Assembly (NCBI RefSeq): GCF_014279815.1
Contig: NZ_CP047941.1
Coordinates: 1,116,001-1,180,000 of the forward strand
DNA: 64,000 nt
Source of the DNA: Synechococcus sp. NOUM97013
GTDB taxonomy: Bacteria > Cyanobacteriota > Cyanobacteriia > PCC-6307 > Cyanobiaceae
Reading direction: 5' to 3'
The notes under the pieces were generated by a model that worked only from the letters and a program-made list of their open reading frames with translations, made no database searches and was not told the DNA's origin. Shown here in pieces: positions 40,384-48,553 of the stretch. The first letter of the stretch is position 1; each line of letters begins with the position of its first letter. The position numbers were made by a program, and so were the translations under genes.

Positions 40384-40659
40384 TCAACGACCGAACTCAT
40401 TCTTTGTTTTTTGCTCAAAGCCACGTTCTCCATCGCATCTGAGCTGCAGTCTGAGCTTTTGGTACTGAAGGATGGCTTTTTCTCGTTCCAGATGAGGAAA
40501 AAGCTCCATGGCTTCAGATTCATTCAAAGGCTCCAGGAGCCAATCTTCTGTTGCTTCAGGTGCGACTGCTTTGGCTGAGCGTTCCCATTGTGGCTTAATC
40601 GGAAGCCATTTGATCATGGATCTCCTCCATTGATCCAGAAGCTGGAGGGGATGAATCAT
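40384..40659 (-). CDS. Small protein downstream of metA, unknown
   Basis: 91 residues; ATG 40659, with a second ATG at 40617. Trp- and Pro-rich N-terminal half (IKWLPIKPQWERSAKA), then an acidic and basic helical half (LFPHLEREKAILQYQKLRLQL). Begins 10 bp after the metA stop on the same strand, so it is likely the last gene of the metY-metA operon. Family not recognised. Confidence 0.6.
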   Translation of the reverse strand: MIHPLQLLDQWRRSMIKWLPIKPQWERSAKAVAPEATEDWLLEPLNESEAMELFPHLEREKAILQYQKLRLQLRCDGERGFEQKTKNEFGR

Positions 40660-40668
40660 GTTTGGGCT

Positions 40669-41562
40669 TCAGGCTTGAAAGCTCACACGTTGATAGCAGA
40701 ACCAAAGCCACTGTTGAAATAACAAATTGCGATGGGATCTCCATAACGTTTGGGGATGATCTGCGTCAAAGTTTTCTGGTGGTGGCACGTCACCACGCGC
40801 TTTATCCCGTTCCATTTCGGCCACAATTCTGCCGACGGTGTACTCGGGGTGTCCGAGATGCATGAGTTGCCGTTGATCCGGGGTCTCAAAGATGGTGTAC
40901 CCAACCGATTCGCCATGGGCCAGTAATCGCAGTCTTCCCTGTCGTTGCGCTGCTTCCATAGCTGCGTCGGGTAAGGCTGCATGTCGACTCTGTGGACACA
41001 GAAACTCATCGTTCTGAGTCCCCATCAGTGAATGGCCTGGGACCAAACTTCGCATCGGAAATACGCCAAACAATTTTTTCTCAAGAGCAACCTTGTTGAC
41101 TCCTGCCAGGTAGGCCATAGCGAAACCTGCCCAACAGAGGCCGAGTGTGCTGGCACACATGTCTTTGGCCTCGTTGATCAGTTTGACAAGTTCCGGCCAG
41201 TAGCGAACCTCTTCAAAATCGAGGTGCTCAACAGGGGCGCCTGTAATGATTAAACCATCCAGAGGCCGTTCTGCATTGGCCTCTTCCCAGCTCATATAGA
41301 GTTCATTGAGGTGGGATTGGTCCCAGCTTTTGTAGGCATGAGACTTCAGACGAATCCAAATTGGTTCAATCTGAAGCACAGACAACCCAAGCGGATGCAG
41401 CAAATTAAATTCGTATTGTTTGCCCAAAGGCATGATATTGAGAATTCCAATTCGTAATGGTCTTATGTCTTGCCTCTCCGCTTGCTCTGGTTTGATCCAG
41501 GAGATTCGGTTTCTTTCGACAGCGGTGATCTTGTGGTAATTCGGTGGCAGGATCAGTGCCAT
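40669..41562 (-). CDS. metA: Homoserine O-acetyltransferase of the MetA/HTS family
   Basis: Activates homoserine for methionine synthesis. 297 residues from ATG 41562, which has GGGAGG at good spacing; TTG 41571 is poorer. MetA fold landmarks: IRPLRIGILNIMP, catalytic cysteine in STLGLCWAGFA, and the His/Glu of the triad in HLGHPEYTV. The residue that distinguishes acyl donors (Gly in succinyl-, Glu in acetyl-specific enzymes) is Glu here, in DGLIITGAPVEHLDFEEV, so acetyl-CoA is the predicted donor. This fits the O-acetylhomoserine sulfhydrylase encoded just upstream in the same operon. Confidence 0.92.
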   Translation of the reverse strand: MALILPPNYHKITAVERNRISWIKPEQAERQDIRPLRIGILNIMPLGKQYEFNLLHPLGLSVLQIEPIWIRLKSHAYKSWDQSHLNELYMSWEEANAERPLDGLIITGAPVEHLDFEEVRYWPELVKLINEAKDMCASTLGLCWAGFAMAYLAGVNKVALEKKLFGVFPMRSLVPGHSLMGTQNDEFLCPQSRHAALPDAAMEAAQRQGRLRLLAHGESVGYTIFETPDQRQLMHLGHPEYTVGRIVAEMERDKARGDVPPPENFDADHPQTLWRSHRNLLFQQWLWFCYQRVSFQA

Positions 41563-41582
41563 TAAGTTCAACCTCCCTTTCT

Positions 41583-42938
<1,356 letters not shown>

Positions 42939-42964
42939 CTAGCGTTCAGTTGACCAAGTCGGCT

Positions 42965-43642
42965 TCAAACAGCATCGGGTTCAGGCTTTTCGCTGTCAGC
43001 GAGCGACGGCAGCGTTTGACGCAGCAGGGGCGTCAGCTGAGTGCGAACCTCGTTTCGAAAGGATTCAGCGGTGGCTCCAACCAACACGGGATAGGGCTGC
43101 TCTCCACTGTCCTCAACGAGGTGCCGCCATTTGCTGTTCTCCTTCTCCTTCAACGTGATCAGTGCTGACTGGAAGTCGTAGCGACTTGCATGCATCTGAT
43201 CAGCAGGCAAGGCCGCAGCCTGAGCTGTCATCTGGGTCCGGAAGCTATCGAAGGCCTTCGCCTTCAAGGTGTCAGGCAAGCCAAGCACGGGTTCGTAATA
43301 ATCGAGAAGTCGTAGTTCCTCCTCGAGCAAAATCGGCCAAGCCCCTCGGTCTCCTTCATTCAGCGTCATGGCAGCCTCGGCTTCCGTCATCGCATCCAGG
43401 TGGAAGCGCAGCCAGCGGTAATAGGACTTTTCCTGAGTGCTTTTCTTGGTCGCTGCTTTTCCTGTGACCAACGCTGGTAGTGCTGCCTCGGCCTTCCGCA
43501 GAAACAGGCGGTCTTCCCGCTCAAGATTCATGGCACCCCAGCGCTGCCGGTAGTCCCAGAGTTCCGCGTAGCGATTCACATCCTCGGCAGACCAGCCGAG
43601 ACCAGCCAGTTCATCGGCACGATGGGTGAGTTCCTTAGCCAC
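42965..43642 (-). CDS. Conserved protein of unknown function
   Basis: 225 residues, soluble, mainly helical, with many acidic and basic residues and several Trp/Tyr (WSAEDVNRYAELWDYRQRWGAMNLEREDR at the N-terminus). No signal peptide or known motif. Located between the transglycosylase and metY on the same strand. Length and codon pattern support a real gene; no function can be given. Confidence 0.75.
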   Translation of the reverse strand: MAKELTHRADELAGLGWSAEDVNRYAELWDYRQRWGAMNLEREDRLFLRKAEAALPALVTGKAATKKSTQEKSYYRWLRFHLDAMTEAEAAMTLNEGDRGAWPILLEEELRLLDYYEPVLGLPDTLKAKAFDSFRTQMTAQAAALPADQMHASRYDFQSALITLKEKENSKWRHLVEDSGEQPYPVLVGATAESFRNEVRTQLTPLLRQTLPSLADSEKPEPDAV

Positions 43643-43728
43643 GCAGCTTGATCAGTCCTGTATTCAGAAGCGTAGATGGCAGAGGCTTGAGCAATGCTTC
43701 GTGGATGGCCGGTCCAATGAAATGGTCG

Positions 43729-44718
43729 TTACCGGTTCGGTGGAGCACTGTGAGGGTGCTGTTCGAGATAGGTCTCGACCGGCATTGGACGGTCACTGGC
43801 GTAGCCCTCATTGAGCCAAAGATCACCGGCTGACGAGGCGTAATGAATTTGCCATTGATGCAGGCTGCGATACCTGAGGGGGTTCTGCTTGAGCAGAGCG
43901 GAATAGTGGAGAACGGCCTTGCCGTAATGATCGCTGTTGTTGTAGCCCCACAATCCTTTGCGGATGTCGTCGAGTCCCCCTCTGCGGACGAGGTAGCGCG
44001 CTGCTGCATGGATGGAGTCCCAAGGATCGCGAATGTCCCCTCCTTGGCCGATTCCTGGCTCTGCCCAGGTGGTGGGAAGGAACTGCATGGGGCCCTGGGC
44101 ATTGGCCACTGAAACTCCGTCGATGCGCCCCATCCCTGTTTCCACCAGATTCACAGCTGCCAGAACTTCCCAGTCAATGCCTGTGGCTGTTGATGCGCTG
44201 CGGTAAGCCTTGAGCAGGTCTTCCGCGGGTGCCGGAGCTTGGATTCTCCAGGCCGGAAGCAGGCTCGATGCTGGTCCTCGATGCATGGCCAGAAATTCTC
44301 GACGGGCGGCGACGTGGTGATCAAAGACCCAGTGCCATTGAGGGGCGAGTTGATTTCGCACCGCCTCACTCAAGCTGGGGTCGCGCGACAGCACCCGATA
44401 AATCACCTGTTGCTGATGTGCAAGCTCCTCAACCTTCTCGGATGGGATTTCGGGGTTGATGGCAGCCGATTCAACAACCGCGATCAGCTCGGCGATCTGC
44501 ACGGGGTGCGACGGAACCGTTGGGTACTGCCGGCCATTGGGCGCAAAGGGCAGTTCGTCTCGCGTTGGTAACTCAGCAGCCACGTCCATGGTCTGCGTGC
44601 CTGCATCACGCTGACCATGGGTGTTCAAGGTCTGGCATGACACGGTGAGTGGTGCGAGCAACAGGGGCATTCCCACCAGAACAGGCATCCAGTTTTTGCT
44701 TAGTGGCTTCAGATCCAT
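43729..44718 (-). CDS. Lytic transglycosylase (SLT domain), exported
   Basis: 329 residues from ATG 44718, which overlaps the upstream stop (ATGA). The N-terminus is signal-like, with a cysteine after TVS that could be lipidated. The C-terminal half is a lysozyme-like SLT domain: VLAAVNLVETGMGRIDG with the catalytic Glu, ANAQGPMQFLPTTWAE, DPWDSIHAAARYL and GLWGYNNSDHYGKAV. Cuts glycan strands of peptidoglycan. A longer open frame to 44892 overlaps the DOMON-like gene and is not used. Confidence 0.88.
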   Translation of the reverse strand: MDLKPLSKNWMPVLVGMPLLLAPLTVSCQTLNTHGQRDAGTQTMDVAAELPTRDELPFAPNGRQYPTVPSHPVQIAELIAVVESAAINPEIPSEKVEELAHQQQVIYRVLSRDPSLSEAVRNQLAPQWHWVFDHHVAARREFLAMHRGPASSLLPAWRIQAPAPAEDLLKAYRSASTATGIDWEVLAAVNLVETGMGRIDGVSVANAQGPMQFLPTTWAEPGIGQGGDIRDPWDSIHAAARYLVRRGGLDDIRKGLWGYNNSDHYGKAVLHYSALLKQNPLRYRSLHQWQIHYASSAGDLWLNEGYASDRPMPVETYLEQHPHSAPPNR

Positions 44719-45290
44719 CACCACTGCAAAAAGCTCCTGCGATCGTGAAAGTCTGGTTTGTCCCCGGGGTGTTGCAGTGCCCAATAACTCAGCGCACCTG
44801 TGCTTGTTTCCAAAACAGCTGTGATGGCTAACTCCGGAAGCCGAGGTTCCGTCCACCAAGGTGCCAAGTTCAGTGTGATGCCGCAGCAACACTCCCGATC
44901 ATTTTGTTTCCAGGTCGTTGTCGGGGTGACAGCTTCAGGCTCTTCCCTTCCACCGCTGCGATATGCATCGAAGTGATAGAGATTCCAGTGGCCTGAAGGC
45001 GCCACATTCAGCTCCCAGTACTGCTCAGAGTCTGGTCTGGCGAAAAAAGCTTCAAAGCAGGTGTGCTTCCAGAGATTGTCTTGCCTCTCTTCGCTTAATT
45101 CGCTCCCTGGCGAGGCTTTCAGGTTTTTGAGGGCATTGCTCTCGTGATTGGCCTGAAGGTTGAACGTCAGTTCCAGCAATCCTGTCTCCAGCCAAAGCAC
45201 CTCGGCAACCATTCGCAGCGAAGGCTGTGGATCCGACTCAAATGGATGAAGCCTGCAGACCTGCCTCACCATCACGGGGTGTCTACCCAT
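44718..45290 (-). CDS. DOMON-like domain protein
   Basis: 190 residues from ATG 45290 (a second ATG at 45272). Beta-rich; the LWKHTCFEAFFARPDSEQYWELNVAPSGHWNLYHFDAYRSG segment matches the DOMON-like carbohydrate-binding family known from cyanobacteria. No signal peptide is evident, so its site of action is unclear. Translationally coupled to the lytic transglycosylase, which suggests a shared role in envelope or glycan handling (inference). Confidence 0.75.
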   Translation of the reverse strand: MGRHPVMVRQVCRLHPFESDPQPSLRMVAEVLWLETGLLELTFNLQANHESNALKNLKASPGSELSEERQDNLWKHTCFEAFFARPDSEQYWELNVAPSGHWNLYHFDAYRSGGREEPEAVTPTTTWKQNDRECCCGITLNLAPWWTEPRLPELAITAVLETSTGALSYWALQHPGDKPDFHDRRSFLQW

Positions 45291-45612
45291 TGTTCAAGAT
45301 CCCTGCTGTGAACGTGCTGGTCCGCATCAATGTCCTGTTTGGACTGGGGTGGTTATGGGCGGGTGGACCCCTCTTTACATAAGCACCTTCGGTTGTGGTT
45401 GTCTGCTGGTGCTGCAGCCGTACTGATCAAATCGCAAGCTTTGTCTTGCCTTGCTTGAGTTGCCCTGGTTCATTTGTTGATGCAGGACTTGGTTTTGATG
45501 GATGGAGACAGCGGTGAAGTCCTTGTCTTTTCAGTGCGATGAATGAATGATGAAAGACATCTGACAGTGTGTTTTCTGCCAGACTCCAAAATTCATCAGC
45601 GGACCTTATTTG
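45291..45612. other. Intergenic stretch
   Basis: About 320 bp without a supported gene. It holds a GTG-started frame of 24 codons (45308-45382) for a hydrophobic peptide, too short to call, and presumably the promoters of the divergent neighbours. Confidence 0.5.
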
Positions 45613-45831
45613 ATGACTGCCCTCGATCCTTACTTCTTTCTTGAGTGGTTGTCTGCCTGGTTGGTGCTCAATTGGGGTGCGCATTTGGCTTTGAGACAGA
45701 ATGCTGAAGAACCTGGGCGGGTTCGGCAATCCTGGCCTCGTTTGGCTGAGCAGTTCCCATACATTCTCCACGCCGCTGTGATCGGCTGGCTGATCCAATG
45801 GAGCTGGCAGTTGATTCCTCCGATTGGATAG
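45613..45831 (+). CDS. Small two-span membrane protein, unknown
   Basis: 72 residues from ATG 45613. Two hydrophobic segments (YFFLEWLSAWLVLNWGAHLAL and ILHAAVIGWLIQWSWQLIPP) joined by a charged loop, rich in Trp. No family recognised. Ends 13 bp before the convergent DUF3721 gene. Confidence 0.6.
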   Translation: MTALDPYFFLEWLSAWLVLNWGAHLALRQNAEEPGRVRQSWPRLAEQFPYILHAAVIGWLIQWSWQLIPPIG

Positions 45832-45844
45832 GGATTGTCAAGAA

Positions 45845-46078
45845 TCAATGGTTGTGGTCATGGCCGCTGTGGTCATCGTTGCCGACGTTGTCTTCCTCGC
45901 AGGGGAGCCAGATTCCTTCCCATTCATACGCACCTTCACAGCCAAGCTCCTGAGCTTTGGTTAAAGCTTCTGCCTTGGTGGCATATCCGAAGTCATCCTC
46001 TGCAGCCACTGACGATGCCGACAACAGTCCAACAACGGTGACGCTGGCGCCCATCAGCAGATGGATGAGAGGTGTCAT
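45845..46078 (-). CDS. Exported DUF3721 protein with His-rich tail
   Basis: 77 residues: signal peptide (cleavage likely after SSVAA), a short DUF3721-type domain (YATKAEALTKAQELGCEGAYEWEGIWLPCEE, with two cysteines) and the tail DDHSGHDHNH. The tail could bind metal ions. Role unknown. A second DUF3721 domain, also flanked by histidines, is encoded at 56061. Confidence 0.72.
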   Translation of the reverse strand: MTPLIHLLMGASVTVVGLLSASSVAAEDDFGYATKAEALTKAQELGCEGAYEWEGIWLPCEEDNVGNDDHSGHDHNH

Positions 46079-46150
46079 GGGATGTCTGCGCTCTAAACAA
46101 TTGAAAGCAGCTGTAGCTGTTGTGCTGGTGACCCTTTGCTTTGACGCGGT

Positions 46151-47287
46151 TTAACGCTGTCGTGACAGCTCACTGACCAGAGTCTGAATGGCCGGCCACT
46201 GCGCTTCGATTGATTCAGTTAAGGCGAACTGAACCCGCGCGCGATCCAAGTTCTGGTTAGCTCGTTCCGTTCGGAAATAGCGATCGCCATTGAGGTGATC
46301 CGTGAGAAAACGCAGGCCGAGTTCAAGAGGGATCAGGCGAATGCAGTCGGGCAGATAGTGGAAATCTTCCGATGTGAGAAAGGAACGCCCGATGCTGAGA
46401 TACCCCTCAAGTATCGCTCGGCACAGCTGGAGATCAAACGACACCTGATCGAGCGTCAGTGTTTCCTCTCCGAGTCGGTTGCAACCGGAACGCAGGCAGT
46501 CACCAATGTCGTAGTGCACAAGCCCAGGCTTCACAGTGTCGAGATCGATCAGGCCGACTGCTTGACCGCTGTCTTCATCGATCATCACGTTATTGATCTT
46601 GGGATCTCCGTGAATCGGTCGACGATGAAGCGCCCCTAATTCGCAGGCCTTTTCGAGCACATCAAGGCCCTCTCTCCGTGCGTTTACAAAATCGACAGCT
46701 GCGTTCAGGTGATCGTCAGTGCCGGGGGTCGCGTTTGCCAAGACTGCATCAAACTCAGCCAGATAGGCGGGCGTGACATGGAAGTTTTCCAGGGTGTCTG
46801 CCAATTCCTTGGTTGGCAGATCACTGATCAAGTGATGGAACATTCCCAAGCCGTAACCCAGTTCACGGGCCTGGGTGGCGTTTTCAATCACATCGCTTGT
46901 GGTGGCTGCTCCGATGTAGCTGATTGACCTCCAGAATTCGCCTTGATGTTCCACCCAATGTCCATCGTCATCCAGGGTGGGTAACACTTTCGGGACTTCC
47001 CAGCGCCTGCCTGTGAGTTCGGGAGGTTGAGCGGCGAGTTTTTGCTCGACGTGATCGCCCAAACGGAGAAGATTGCGCATCACCAGTTCTGGTTGTTCAA
47101 ACACCTCTGTGTTCAGGCGTTGCATGACAAAGGCCTGGCGAGTGGCACTGTCGGCAAGCGTCACCAAAAACGTGTCATTCACATTGCCGGATCCCAGCTG
47201 CTGGATCCCGGCAATTTGTTCAGGCGGATGAAAAAGCCCAGCAATGGTCTGCAGGATCGAAGCGGAACCTGAAGCGGGTGCAGACAC
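46151..47287 (-). CDS. Phosphotransferase-family kinase, NahK-like
   Basis: 378 residues of the aminoglycoside-phosphotransferase/choline-kinase fold. Catalytic loop IHGDPKINNVMID and metal-binding GLIDLDTVKPG are intact; the N-terminal ATP-binding part has LGSGNVNDTFLV. The HGDPKINN pattern is close to N-acetylhexosamine 1-kinases (often mislabelled mucin desulfatase). Probably phosphorylates a sugar; the substrate is inference. Confidence 0.75.
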   Translation of the reverse strand: MSAPASGSASILQTIAGLFHPPEQIAGIQQLGSGNVNDTFLVTLADSATRQAFVMQRLNTEVFEQPELVMRNLLRLGDHVEQKLAAQPPELTGRRWEVPKVLPTLDDDGHWVEHQGEFWRSISYIGAATTSDVIENATQARELGYGLGMFHHLISDLPTKELADTLENFHVTPAYLAEFDAVLANATPGTDDHLNAAVDFVNARREGLDVLEKACELGALHRRPIHGDPKINNVMIDEDSGQAVGLIDLDTVKPGLVHYDIGDCLRSGCNRLGEETLTLDQVSFDLQLCRAILEGYLSIGRSFLTSEDFHYLPDCIRLIPLELGLRFLTDHLNGDRYFRTERANQNLDRARVQFALTESIEAQWPAIQTLVSELSRQR

Positions 47288-47380
47288 GTCTTATCGCATG
47301 GGTCTCAATGCGAAACATCGCGCCTTTTGAGGTGTATGCCAGCAAAGAGTGTGCGGAAAATCAGCCGGGAAGGCGGCAGC

Positions 47381-48553
47381 ATGGGTGCCGATCGCTCAAC
47401 GGCGCTGGTGCCAAGGATTCTCCATACGGCTGATTGGCAGATCGGCAAGCCTTACCGCTGGGTCGACGATGGTCAGAAACAGGCGCGTCTGCAGCAGGAG
47501 CGCGTTGAGGTGGTTGGCCGAATCGCCGAGATCGTGCGTCAGGAGCAGGTAGACGCGGTCTTGGTGGCAGGGGATCTGTTTGATTCCAGCACCGTTCCCG
47601 CGGCCACAGTGATGGAGGTGTTGGAGGTGGTGGGCTCCATGTCCTGCCCTGTTCTTGTGATTCCCGGGAATCACGATCACGGGGGTGTCGGAGGGATCTG
47701 GCGACGTGAAGACCTTCAGCGTCAGATGCAGGACCGTGCACCCAACCTTCAGCTCCTGCTCTCCTCTGAGCCAGTTTTGGTGGCGGGAATCACGGTGCTG
47801 CCGTGTCCACTGTTGCGTCAGCACGAAAGCCGCAACCCATTGCTCTGGCTTGAACAACTCGATTGGCAGGCGCTTGATTCATCAGCACCCAGGGTGGTTC
47901 TTGCCCACGGATCGGTTCAGGGGTTTGGTGGTGATGATTCCGTCAATCGGTTGGCCTTGGATCGATTGCCATCGGATGAACTCGATTACGTGGCGCTCGG
48001 TGATTGGCATGGGTTGATGTCGGTGAATCGAAAGGTCTGGTACGCCGGAACGCCCGAACCTGATCGCTTCCCTAATGGTCCTGATGACAAGCGTTCACAA
48101 GTGTTGTTGGTTGACTTGGAACGTGGTCTCCCCGCGGGGGTGAAACCTCACGCGACAGGTCGGTTCCAGTGGCATCGCATCACGATGACGCTCAAGAGTG
48201 ATGGTGATCTGGCAAGGCTTGAGCAGCGCATGAGCGACTGCTTTGGCCGACGTGTTGGGCGTGATCTGTTGCGTCTTGAACTGAACGGACAGTTGGGTTG
48301 GTCTGCTCACCAGAACCTTCAGAATCGGTTGGAGGATCTGCAACAACAGTTGTTGCATTTACGCCTGCGAGGGGAGTTGCATCGTCTCCCGACAGCGCAT
48401 GAACGTGATCAATTTCTAGATGGCTTGGAGAGTCCTCTGGTCAGTGCGATTGCAAGCGATCTCCAAGAGGAGCTCGAGCAAGCCGTCGATCCTGTTGCCG
48501 AGCAGGCTCTGATCGAACTTCAGCGTCTTTGTGCCATCGACCCATGCGCTTGA
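47381..48553 (+). CDS. SbcD/YhaO-like metallophosphoesterase
   Basis: 390 residues from ATG 47381. Nuclease-type calcineurin fold: HTADWQIGKP (first metal motif, with Gln where classical SbcD has His), VLVAGDLFDSS, VIPGNHDHGG and VLAHGSVQG followed by ALGDWHG. The C-terminal 150 residues form the capping/partner-binding region. Overlaps the following SMC-like ATPase by 10 bp, so the two should form an Mre11-Rad50-type complex for DNA repair. Confidence 0.87.
   Translation: MGADRSTALVPRILHTADWQIGKPYRWVDDGQKQARLQQERVEVVGRIAEIVRQEQVDAVLVAGDLFDSSTVPAATVMEVLEVVGSMSCPVLVIPGNHDHGGVGGIWRREDLQRQMQDRAPNLQLLLSSEPVLVAGITVLPCPLLRQHESRNPLLWLEQLDWQALDSSAPRVVLAHGSVQGFGGDDSVNRLALDRLPSDELDYVALGDWHGLMSVNRKVWYAGTPEPDRFPNGPDDKRSQVLLVDLERGLPAGVKPHATGRFQWHRITMTLKSDGDLARLEQRMSDCFGRRVGRDLLRLELNGQLGWSAHQNLQNRLEDLQQQLLHLRLRGELHRLPTAHERDQFLDGLESPLVSAIASDLQEELEQAVDPVAEQALIELQRLCAIDPCA

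Noticed and set aside
40237-40578. 113-codon plus-strand frame
   Set aside because: Overlaps two more protein-like frames (40197-40370 and 40384-40659) in other registers.
45308-45382. 24-codon hydrophobic peptide frame starting GTG
   Set aside because: Similar in size to photosystem or cytochrome b6f micro-subunits, but the sequence matches none that I know.
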